Source: Clonostachys chloroleuca (Eukaryota; Ascomycota; Sordariomycetes; Hypocreales; Bionectriaceae). Taken from it: 64,000 bases of DNA. The DNA lies in NCBI GenBank assembly GCA_037952775.1, contig JBANAY010000003.1, positions 28,272,001 through 28,336,000 of the forward strand. The letters run 5' to 3'. How positions within the stretch are numbered: the first letter of the stretch is position 1; each line of letters opens with the position of its first letter. A program made the position numbers and the translations under genes. Shown one piece after another: positions 36,669 to 46,447 of this stretch. The notes below the pieces were generated by a model, which saw only the letters and a program-made list of their open reading frames with translations, searched no databases and was not told the DNA's origin.

Positions 36669-38000
36669 GATGAAATTGGTTTTGGTATGCTGAAAGAGGT
36701 GGAAAAATGACTTGACTGTGGAGAAGGAAGGTTGAAAGCTGGCTCCAGGATTACATTCGGCGCAAGCTCGCGTTTAAATACCGCTCTGCTCTCCGCCACG
36801 GTTATTCTCGGTTGGATCACTCTTCCGAAATGATGTACCGAGTGGTGGATACAACGGTACAGTCGGGTCCCTTGATGTTACAAACGTGACAAAGATTCTA
36901 CGTGGGCCGTTCCATTAGAAACAACTGCAGGCGGAGCAGCTACCCGAACGCTGTGGCCTACCAACTCAGAAAAGAAGATTACAGTATTAGGTGGGATTAT
37001 CAGGACGTATGCTGCATGTGTGTGGCAGGCTCAGTTACAATCATCCCTGTAGGCAGATAATGCTTAGGCAGGCTAGTGGCTGTATCTCGTCAAAAACCCT
37101 CCTCAATCAACCGAGTTATTGAAAGACGTTTTCCAAGCATAGACGGGACTGTGTTCTCCACCACTCCGTGATGTGCGGGGTGCTAGGACTTGGGACATGC
37201 AGGGAGGAACTCAGTCAGGCATAATTTGACAGTAACCATGGTGGAAACTCCACATGCCCTATATGGCAAGCAAAAGCGCTCTGTAATGGTCAAGGGGTAG
37301 TCTACTAGCCTCGCAGGAGTAGTATTCCTAAAAGGTACTGGTATAGCCAGTTGGCTAGCAATATTTCGTCCCTTGAACAAAGTCATCCGACATCTAAGTG
37401 TCGGTCTAATCAAGACCGAGCATGGTTTGCCCCGGATCTTTCGGGCCAAACTCACACTATGGGGACATCGATGCCTGCGGTCTGACTACAGGACGTAGAG
37501 TTAAACTTGGCTCCACGCTGTAGTGGATTGCGCCAGCATGCCCCGCATCATGATTGTGGGGGAAAGGGGGATGTGACTAGCTACCTAGAGCTAACCTTTG
37601 CATCGATTTCTTAACACAGTAGGGGCGTCCGTTTAGATATAATTTAACCTTGATAATCAGGCAATATACCCTTGTTCCTCCAGATTACCTTATGATTCCC
37701 TAGACCATGATCCTTACATATTTTACCATGAACAAAAGGAGAAGAAGCTGAGCTTGGCTTAGGACAGCATCAAAATAGTTGCACGTAGAGCGGGAGGGAT
37801 CAGTAGTGAGAATCTTATGCCTTTTTTGTAAGCTTAGAACAGTAACCCTGGTCTCGGAGGGAACACACGTCAAAAAATAATATAAATGCTTGGAAGCTCC
37901 ATTGGAAAGGAAGCGCATCTCGTTTGAATCATACGTCCCATTGCCACCAGCTCTACCCTTGGCGAGACCTTTATCGGCCCACTCTAGTTATCTTGCAACA
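36669..38000. promoter_or_regulatory. Divergent promoter region of the GH78 and hydrolase genes
   Basis: 1.3 kb between two divergent cluster genes. No open frame is credible; the 90-codon minus frame at 37183-37455 has no features. Regulatory elements are expected here but I cannot pick one out with confidence. Confidence 0.45.
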
Positions 38001-40095
38001 ATGTTTCCATTCACTGCAAGGCAAGTCTGGTAAGTAAGTTCTTGGACTTGATCTTGATGCATAAGCTCACTGGTAATCAAGGTCATGCTTTTGTGCCACC
38101 ACTGCCTTTGTTGCCACTGTCGAGGCTATAACGTCTCCTATCGTAGCCAAGGGCCCTGCATGTGTTACCAACAATGGAGCTGTCCAGGTCACAGCTGACT
38201 GCGTTGATTCCACTTATAACACAGTCATCATTGACGTTGAGCAAGACTTCGCTACTCCCGTCGCACACCGGAGGGTTTCAGGGCACTTCAGTGAAACCAA
38301 TATCGACTTCAATATCTACCTTCCGAAGTCTGGGTGGGATGGAAGGTTTTTTCAGATGGTTTACCCTTTGCAGAACTCAACTGCTGAAGACCACGAGATT
38401 GGCTTCGGTGCCGACAGCGGCGGGTATACTAACCATGTAGCTGGAGGTGGAGGTTATCGTGCTGACGCTGCCGTGGCCAAGTTGTCGCGAACTATTGCTG
38501 CTGGGTATTATCAGTCTGATCGAAAGATCTATGGCTACATCTATGGCGCCAGCGGTGGCTCCATGGTTACCGTTGGGGCTGTTGAGAATACCTTCGACGT
38601 TTGGCAAGGTGCTATTCCTCTTGTCCAGGCTATTACTGTCTCCAACCCAAACAACTTTTGCATCCGTGCGATGGCAGGTCTCGTCCTAGAGTCACAAAAA
38701 GAGAAGATCCGAGACTCGGTCCGCCCTGGAGGGGATGGTAGCCCTTTTAGTCACTTGAATGCACTTGAAAAGGAAGTCCTCACCGAGGTCACTGAGCTTG
38801 GCCTCGCACTCGAATCATTCGAGGATTGGGAGGGCCTCGCCGGGAACAGGACAAGCTTCCTACAGACTTTCCGAGTTCTAGTCCCTCCCACGATCGCCAC
38901 CTTCGATCCGACCTATGTCAACGACTTTTGGACAAAGGATGGATTCCTTGGAACTGAAAAGTCCGACCTCGGTGACTTTTACCGCAAGTCTGCGGTCGAA
39001 TTCAACACGGCAGTCAAGTCGGTTCTGATTGATTCAGCCAAAGTTCCTGTCGCTTTTACTCTCGCCAAAGCTCCTTCAACCCTACCGGCATACGGGCTCC
39101 AGGCCACTATCAAGTCGGGGGATGGTAAATCGGCTCTCGGACAGTTCACCATACAAATTGCAAAGGGCTCTCAGACTGCTGAGATCGACCCCGGCCAGAA
39201 CACAACTGTTCTTGCAATGATCTCCGAGGGTTCTCGGATCCAGGTTGACAACCGGGCATGGTTAGCAGGTTCTGCATACCATAGATACCAAGTTCCCACT
39301 CAGCCAGACCTCTACGGATATGATTATCTTCGCAAGGCCGATGGAACACCCAAGTACCCCCAGCGTAACGTACTGATCGGTCCTACCATCGCTCGTGCTG
39401 CTAGTGGTGGGGCCACCTATACTGGCAATATCACTAGCAAGGTGATGATTATGGATTCGCTAAAGGACTTTGATGCATTCCCATGGCACGCCGATTGGTA
39501 CAGGACAGAAGTCAAGGAAGCCCTCGGTGATAGATTCGGTCAGAATTTCAGACTGTACTATACTGCAAATGCTGATCATTACCTGGAGCCGGTGCCCCAG
39601 GATCAGCTGCCCCGGATCGTCTCCTACCATCCCGCTTACGAACAGCATCTCAGAGACTTGAGTGCTTGGGTTGAGAAAGGGAAACAGCCACCTGCTGAAA
39701 CAACATACTCTGTCGGCCATGGACAGGTCAAGGTTCCTGCCAGCGCGGCCCAACGCAAGGGTATTCAGCCCGTTGTGGACCTAACGGTGAGTGGCAAGAC
39801 ACAAATAATCACCATGGCGAGACAAGCCGTGTCCTTCAAGGCTCACATCGAAGTTCCTCCGGGCACTGGGTCTGTTACGTCTGTCGAATGGGATTTTGAA
39901 GGAACTGGGCATTTTGAAGCAGCTGGAAGCTTTGAGAAGGGCAAAGCTGTCTTGGATGTGACGGCTTCTCGATCGTACCAAACGCCAGGTACTTATTTTG
40001 CAGCTGTTCGTGTCACTTCCAACCGTAATGGAGATGCCAGTGCGGCTTATGCTCAGGTTGCCAACCTTGGTCGTGTTAGGGTGGTTGTAAATTAG
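38001..40095 (+). CDS. Secreted alpha/beta-hydrolase with C-terminal PKD-like domain
   Basis: A 29 bp first exon (38001-38029) joins at GTAAGT/AAG to 38082-40095, giving 680 residues. The splice creates a signal peptide: MFPFTARQVW followed by SCFCATTAFVATVEA, so the protein is probably secreted. The catalytic part looks like an alpha/beta-hydrolase: YLPKSGWDGRFFQMVYP, an oxyanion-like GGYTNHVAGGGG region, and the nucleophile elbow YGYIYGASGGSMVT (Ser within GASGG). A possible acid and His lie near MIMDSLKDFDAFPWH and YYTANADHYLEPVP. The last 105 residues (VSFKAHIEVPPG, SVEWDFEGTGHFE, YQTPGTYFAAVRV) look like a PKD domain, a module common in extracellular polysaccharide-binding proteins. The layout recalls tannase/feruloyl-esterase-like enzymes but I cannot assign the family. 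In the cluster it is the only protein clearly directed outside, perhaps a deacylating esterase. Confidence 0.82.
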
Positions 40096-40539
40096 TTCCA
40101 ATATACTCGCTTACAGACTGTTGCAGTCTACTACTACTTTCTTTCCTCCATGAGTTCTTGTGAAACCTCCATTATTATGTATATTTACCGCATATTTCCA
40201 TGAAGTCCATTAATTGTTGCAAAAGGGGCTGCCTCATTGCCAACAAGGGCTGATTCTATCCAATCCAATGGAGTATATTAGAAGGGAACGTAAAATGTTA
40301 GACCGCCTCTGCCATATAATGCCTTAATATTAATTAGTGCCTTGGTCGATAATGTCAAGCTGTTAGACCTAACGTCAGCATCGATGAACATCGTGGAAAT
40401 ATATGGTACATAAGAGTCAGTCTTTCAATGGCGTGCTTTCTTTCAATTTTTTTTTACTTTTTTCCAACAACCGTTTTGTTATGATTCATAGAAGCATAAA
40501 GCACAGAAGAGTAGCTGTATACTGATAATATGCTACTGT
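40096..40539. other. Intergenic between convergent genes
   Basis: 3' flanks of the secreted hydrolase and the DUF1593 gene. AT-rich with a T-run near 40448; no gene seen. Confidence 0.4.
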
Positions 40540-42024
40540 CTATTTCAGCAGCTCCATCCACTCCGCAGTTGTTGCGACCACAGTCCCCCTACTGCCACGT
40601 AAAGCCTTGTTTGTAGTTTGTATAACGACTCGTTTGTAGGTCGTCATACTGGGCTCTCCGTTATCCCGCACCTCGAGGACGATATGGTACTCAAGGCCCT
40701 TGGCCATTGCCTGGCCGCTAATCGGCTCTTGAGCGGACACTTCGGGCCCCGGAATTTGTACTTCAACCTGATCCCCACAACCGTTCAAGTCGACAGGAAT
40801 GATGTCAAGGTCTGGATGAGCACCAACAGGCCATCCTTGTACAGCGGTTGGTTCCTTGTACTGAAACCAGTTAAAGGTGATGTCTTGCCCATCTGGGTCG
40901 TAACTTCTGGAGGCATCGAGGAGAAGCTTCTCGCCAGCCTCTATCTCTATCAGGACAGGCTCAGGACCGCCGGTGCTATCGTTGACAAAGACAACAGGTG
41001 CGTGGTTAGTCTTGTAAGGATCACCAGTGAGCGTCCACTGCATACGCGCTGCAAAGTCGGTCTGGAAGGCACGTCGCCAGCGCCAAATAGTGGCGAAGTT
41101 GCTGGTATAAGTCCGCCCATCCATGCCTACTACACTATCGACGGCATCGACAAAATGATTGCCCGTCATGGACGGGTCAAAGTAGCTATACCGGCCGCCC
41201 CAGCTGCCCCAGTGAGGATGCTCGGGAGACCCCAGACCGTTTTGGATGAGATAGAGGAATGTCGGGGTATCACCTTCGACGAGGAACTTGAAGTCAGGGT
41301 ACTTGGCACCCAGTGGCCCGATCTGGATATTCTCCTTTATCCACTCCCTTGTAAATTGGCTAGGGTCTGCACCGCCGACGTCGATCGGACCTGAGATGCC
41401 TGTCCACGCTGCGACATTATACTGGCACCAGCCATGGAGAGAGCAGATGTAGAAGATATCCGGATATGTGACTCTAATCCAGGCACCAGTATCGTCCTGG
41501 TCAGAGATGGCATACACTCTGATCTTGGATCTGAATTGAGCAAATGCCGAAGCATTTCTGGTCTTCTCAACGTGTGAGAGAGCTTGGGCAAGTGGATTGG
41601 CGCCGCCCCAGAGAAGAACCCAAAGAGGCTCCTCGGACTCATCAACACGAGTAATGATGAGCTGGGAGCCGCTACTCAGTCGAGTGAAAGGCTCGAGGGC
41701 GATTTTCCCGTACACCGGGGGCCCTGCCTTGATCATATCCCGAAGGCTTTGTGCGCTCGGGTACTGGTTGTCGGGGTGAACATGGGCGTTGAGATTGTCG
41801 ACGACCTCGTCATAGCCGTCGATGATTCTCTCAATCTCTTGCGGAGCTACACGGGACCTCATGTGCGTGGATGTACAGGCCACAAGACCGCGCGTATCAA
41901 ACTCATTGCTGTAGAGTAGGTAGCGCACAAGTGATTCAGAGTCGTCGGGTTCGTTGGTTATGTCGGTCAAGATTAAGACTCTAGGCTTGCCTTTGCAGGC
42001 CCGCAGTTGGTTTTGGAACACCAT
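40540..42024 (-). CDS. Sde182-like (DUF1593) nucleoside-hydrolase-fold protein
   Basis: Single exon of 494 residues from the ATG at 42024; the open frame extends upstream only through a TTG. The N-terminal domain matches DUF1593 (PF07632), called the cellulose-binding Sde182 nucleoside-hydrolase-like domain: RVLILTDITNEPDDSESLVR with the Asp-rich metal loop of nucleoside hydrolases, LWVLLWGGANPLAQAL, RVYAISDQDDTGAWIR, PDIFYICSLHGW, and GSWGGRYSYF. The C-terminal part (APVVFVNDS, LLLDASRSYDPDGQDITFNWFQY, EYHIVLEVRDNG) is the Sde182 C-terminal Ig-like domain. Substrate is unestablished for the family; members accompany polysaccharide-degrading enzymes. Unlike many relatives it has no signal peptide here. 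It is divergent from the GH43_24-like gene. Confidence 0.9.
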   Translation of the reverse strand: MVFQNQLRACKGKPRVLILTDITNEPDDSESLVRYLLYSNEFDTRGLVACTSTHMRSRVAPQEIERIIDGYDEVVDNLNAHVHPDNQYPSAQSLRDMIKAGPPVYGKIALEPFTRLSSGSQLIITRVDESEEPLWVLLWGGANPLAQALSHVEKTRNASAFAQFRSKIRVYAISDQDDTGAWIRVTYPDIFYICSLHGWCQYNVAAWTGISGPIDVGGADPSQFTREWIKENIQIGPLGAKYPDFKFLVEGDTPTFLYLIQNGLGSPEHPHWGSWGGRYSYFDPSMTGNHFVDAVDSVVGMDGRTYTSNFATIWRWRRAFQTDFAARMQWTLTGDPYKTNHAPVVFVNDSTGGPEPVLIEIEAGEKLLLDASRSYDPDGQDITFNWFQYKEPTAVQGWPVGAHPDLDIIPVDLNGCGDQVEVQIPGPEVSAQEPISGQAMAKGLEYHIVLEVRDNGEPSMTTYKRVVIQTTNKALRGSRGTVVATTAEWMELLK

Positions 42025-42100
42025 GATAGAGAAACTGTGTATTCGATTGGCGTGCCTCGAGGACAAGCAACCACATAGTTCCTGAACAGCTCTAAATATC

Positions 42101-42112
42101 TACTACGTAGTA
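42101..42112. repeat. 12 bp perfect palindrome TACTACGTAGTA
   Basis: Lies 77 bp upstream of the DUF1593 start codon. It could be a dimeric regulator site or chance; a shorter related ACTACGTAGT occurs near 15310. Confidence 0.6.
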
Positions 42113-42489
42113 CGCTTGTGCAATAAAGCTCCGACAGGTTCGTAAAACTGCCTATTTGGGCCGCTCGGTGTTTCGCTCGTTAACTTCCCCGATTTTATGC
42201 TTTTGCTGCGCATGGATTATTAGGCGAAGTTAACCAGGCCCGCCAAAGTGCAAATCAGGTCAAGCACAGGGTTACGGGTGCATTTACTAGATGTCTGCAT
42301 AGAGAAGGCCAGTTTGTGCTTCTCTTTGGGCTGCCGAAGGTAGAGCTTGAGGATCGATCAGATTTGCTGCAAAAGGACTCGATAATGTTGGCGTCAAATG
42401 GGTCCTCTTCATTCTATCATCCAATTAATTGTTAATTTTGGAAGCTGATTTTTGTCTTAGCGGAAGTCGTGGGAGTAAAATCATGAGAG

Positions 42490-42516
42490 TTACGCCGTAG
42501 CACTGCTACGGCGTAA
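42490..42516. repeat. 27 bp perfect palindrome in a divergent promoter
   Basis: Thirteen-base arms (TTACGCCGTAGCA and its exact complement) around a single C. GC-rich arms in intergenic DNA between two divergent cluster genes fit a hairpin, a dimeric regulator operator or the fused ends of a tiny transposon. Confidence 0.9.
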
Positions 42517-43728
42517 TTCTAATACGAGGATTTAGAGAGCGAGAGCTTGCGAACTGCTGGGTCGGATGGAACATGGGTGTTCCCCTCAATACAGCGGTGG
42601 GTGTGTCGACGATCAAGGGTTTACCACGCGCTAGTACAGCCTGTGCGTAGTAGTAATCTAACCTGGCTGCGTGCTAAATCTGTCCAATCGGCGATTTGTC
42701 GTTCCCTGAGCCTCCACCCTCTATAGAGCGTGAACCTAACTGAGAAGAAACGACGTACCCCCTGCGAAAACCCACCCGCACCCCCTCTATCTACCATGCA
42801 AAGACGGCAAGGGTTACCACAATACCAGCCGAACTTGGCTGATCATGGAGCGAATGTTTCCCAAGATGAAAGCTAGGCCCACAAGCAACCTCTACCGTCT
42901 GTAGAGCAGAGGTGATCGTGCCGGGTGATGCAGATCAGCCTGAGTTCAGGCAATGTTAAGGTACTGCCCGAGATCAGGCGTTTTACATGCCAGGGATTGC
43001 CCAAATTATCCGCTTGTCTGGTGGATCGGAGGGACGAAAGGCTTGTTTCTGAAGAAGCAGAGTTTTGAACGAGCCAGCACGAGCCTGCATCTGTACGGAA
43101 TACAATTGGTTGGTCAACTGGATTACTGTGTCGGTATCAATTGGCTCGATCTGTCTCGTTTCTGTATTAGGCATGGAGCATGACATAGCTCGTGTTAATC
43201 CATTAATGTCTCCTGATTTAGACTAGGAATAGCCCCAGCGCCTTTTGCCTAAGAGTAAGATCACAGCTTCAGTAAGCAATATTGCTATAGTATAATATAA
43301 TATTATATAGGGGGATAGTATAGAAGATTAATTATTTTATAGAAAAATAATTATATTATAACTTATAAATATACAATTTTAAATAAAGAGAGAGAAATAA
43401 TAATTTATTTCTATATAAAGAAAACTTTTTTTATAGAAATATATAGTTTTTCTTAGCTATAAAATTTCCTTATTAGAAGAGCTTATAAAATATATAATAG
43501 TTATACTTAACTCCGCAGAGAGCATAATATTTTTACTCTATTTTTACTAGTAAAACTTCAGTCGCCCGGTATAGTACATATACAAACTTTCAATATCAAG
43601 AGTTCTCAGCAGGGATTGAGAATTGCATCTGACTTTTCTTTCCATTTATTAAGCTTAGCCCTTGCACCTATCCGTTTCGTGATCAGATACTCTTTATCCA
43701 GTGAAGACTACGGCGAAGAGTGGCAAAA

Positions 43729-45165
43729 ATGGCACAACGAAGCCATCTCCAAATTTACCCTGGTAGGTCCCCTAGCCATAGCCACTGTCTTCTAAGATAC
43801 CGAATCGCTCACCTAGGCTATCCATAGGCGCTACCTGGACTGCCGATAATGGCCAGTCCATTCAGGCTCATGGCGGAGGAATCATCAAAGTAGGCGAGCG
43901 ATATTATTGGCATGGTGAAGACAAAGCAGAGGGCACCAATTTCCGAAACATCAACTGCTATAGCAGCAACGATCTCGTGGATTGGCACTACGAGGGTGCC
44001 GCCTTAACTCGCCAAGAGTCGGGCGATCTCGGCCCAGAAAGGGTCGTAGAGAGACCCAAGGTCATCTTTAACAAATCCACCAGCAAGTACGTTATGTGGA
44101 TGCACATTGATGACCCTGTTTATTCCCACGCGCTTGTCGGAGTAGCAAAAGGTGACACTGTGAATGGACGTTTTTCGTACCATGGGAGCTTCCGCCCTAT
44201 GGGATGTGCATCTCGAGATATGGGGGTTTTTGTCGACGACGATGATAAGGCCTATTTGATGAGTGAGGATGTAGGTTGTGCACACAGTCTTGAAAACACA
44301 AGATACTAACTGGATACGCAGCGCAAACATGGACTCCGTATTTTCCAGTTGTCGCAAGACTATCTATCGGTAGATAAACTCATCCATTTGTTCCCCGAAA
44401 ACTTCGAGAGCCCAGCCATGATCAAGCAGAATGGATTATACTACTTGTTCGGTTCGCAACTGACGTGTAAGCGCTCCCACTGACTATTTTCACGGGTACT
44501 TCTTCCCTGATCGTTTTACAGACTGGTATGCGAATGACAATAAATACACGACCTCAACCTCGTTGTCGGGCCCTTGGTCACCATGGGAGCCCTTTGCCGA
44601 CGTTGGGACCAACACATACGACTCGCAAGTCACATTTGTCTTACCCACGGGTTCTGGGACACTCTACCTGGGAGATCGATGGGAATTTCCACCGCTCCCG
44701 CGTAGCACGTACGTATGGCTACCGCTCAATATCAATGGCACCAAGGTCACAATGCCTCCCGCCACAAGCTTTTTCCTTGACCCACAAGATGGAGCGGCGA
44801 GGACGCGTGTCACGAACAAGATGTTGAAGCAGTCTAAGAACGGTGAAAACGGCCGCAACACAGATGGAGATAGACAGATATTGGCCAACTTTGAGTTCGA
44901 GACAAGCATGGAAAGTGGCGCAACTACACTGGTCTTTCAGTATACAACTGAAGGTGACAAGGAGCAAAACGCTCTCGTGATGATCGATGACGATTTCAAA
45001 CAACAGGTGGCCTTCCTTGCAAGTCCAGGGCCTGACAAAGTCGCTTTGAGTACGGTTCATGTGATGAAAGGGTTCTCAAAGGGAACGCATTATGTAACGG
45101 TGGTGGGCTCTAGCGGTCAAGGAACAGATCTTCGTATTGATGGACTCATCATGCCAAGCATTTAG
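43729..45165 (+). CDS. Exo-beta-1,3-galactanase-like enzyme, GH43 (subfamily 24 type)
   Basis: Would release galactose from the beta-1,3-galactan backbone of arabinogalactan. Exons 43729-43762, 43828-44270, 44322-44466 and 44522-45165 keep the frame and give 421 residues. The tiny first exon (MAQRSHLQIYP) is supported because splicing rebuilds the conserved PGATWTADNGQSIQAHGGGI. Further signatures: YYWHGEDKAEGTNF, VERPKVIFNKSTSKYVMWMH, SRDMGVFVDDDDKAYLM, ESPAMIKQNGLYYLF (candidate acid Glu), LSGPWSPW and TYDSQVTFVLP. The C-terminal 130 residues form a beta-sandwich, possibly carbohydrate-binding (FEFETSMESGATTLVFQY, DLRIDGLIMP). GH43_24 enzymes are known to lack the usual base Asp. Most are secreted; this model has no signal peptide, so either it is intracellular or the original first exon was lost next to AT-rich block B. 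Confidence 0.85.
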
Positions 45166-46447
45166 CCTTTGGCAACGAAAAAAGGTTACCCACGACCGTA
45201 TGATCGGACATGTATATGCTAAACGTGCAGTTGTGCCTATTGTCGATAAGGATCACTTGAGGCAGAAATTCGCATATTTGCCATTCGTTGCCATTGAAAT
45301 TGACAGAAATTATCACCGACCGAAACGTACTCCTAGAACCAACTGTACACGCCTTTCAGTGAGTAACTCAAAGGGTTGCTTCCGTAAGTCCTCCAGCTGG
45401 TGGCAAGATTCACGCGGCCTTTATTACTCTGAGCATGGCTGAAACGTGGCGAATCATGCGAAATTGGCCGTCCGGGCAATGCCGAGTGAAGGTATCTCAG
45501 ACACGACGCGAAAGTCTGGTCCGATCAGATGAGGTCTGAACCACCCTTGCCAGGAATTTACAATTTTCTTGTCAAGGCGCTCATGTTGACAGACCTGGGT
45601 CTCGGCCATGGCGAAAGAATGGGAGGCAGCATTAAGGAGCAGTGGTTGGTTGGGTGGTAGTGGTACAGACATGGTTCTAGACTATCGAAAACTTGCTGTC
45701 CATGTGCACTGCTAGGCTGCCGTCTAGGCTCTCCACGAGACAGCACGAGCTTGGCATTTCGTGGCATCAGATACCGAGAATGGAGGATGAGCTTTTCGTG
45801 GTATCAAAGACCGAGAATTGAGGGCGACTAGCAGTAAAGCGAAGCGAAGCAAACAAAGCAGAGCAGGCGAAAGGCATCGGCGTGAACAAGCCACAAGCTA
45901 CAATTGAGAATGAACGGTCCACGCCAAGGAAATCTCTCGCGGTTAAGGGAACGCCACTGTACACAGACCCATCATATTTAGCCGGTTGGGGGGCAAGTGT
46001 AGCCGCCTGTAGGGTTCTGGTCCGAGCCTTGTTAAGCAAGGGGGGTTGAGCATTTTCGTTGGTACTGAGCAATGTGCAAGGTGACCCGGGGCCGTAGGCT
46101 TGCCTCCTGCACTACTCCATATCCCCCGGGCACCCCATACCCCTTCTTTCAATCCAAGCGCTACTAGGGGGGTCGACTAATTGACCCGCCTACCTAGTAA
46201 CCCGCATCACCCCAGACCCCAACTTAGTATCCATAGTGTACCACCCCGCTCGTCAGCCTCTAGAGCAACCGCACACTCGGGCCATGCGTGGGCTTCTCCT
46301 GATGATTTAAAGACCCACGCTGCTCTCTGGTAAATCTCTTATTGCATCAGAGTCCAAGCAAGCTCACACTTAAGCATCAAAAAGCTCAAGCATCCTTTTC
46401 TTTTCTTTTCGTTGCACTCCATCGCCCCCATACTGCCCATCGTCATT
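45166..46447. promoter_or_regulatory. Intergenic, promoter region of the sugar transporter
   Basis: No credible gene. It contains an imperfect tandem repeat (45747-45823). The last 130 bp are CT-rich with a TTTTCTTTTC leader before the ATG, typical of expressed fungal genes. Confidence 0.45.
45747..45823. repeat. Imperfect direct repeat, two copies of about 38 bp
   Basis: 45747-45786 and 45789-45823 share GAGCTT, TTTCGTGG-ATCA and ACCGAGAAT-GAGG. The second copy lacks about five bases. It lies about 630 bp upstream of the transporter start and could be a duplicated regulatory site. Confidence 0.75.

Larger units (their letters stand above)
42025..43728. promoter_or_regulatory. Divergent promoter region with palindromes and AT-rich block B
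   Basis: 1.7 kb between the DUF1593 (minus) and GH43_24-like (plus) starts. It holds two perfect palindromes (42101-42112, 42490-42516). An AT-rich block at about 43,280-43,560 looks like a short RIP-degraded insertion ending about 170 bp before the GH43 start. No gene is seen. Confidence 0.6.

Noticed and set aside
40618..41394. 258-codon plus-strand frame over the DUF1593 gene
   Set aside because: Antisense shadow; the minus-strand reading has clear DUF1593 motifs.
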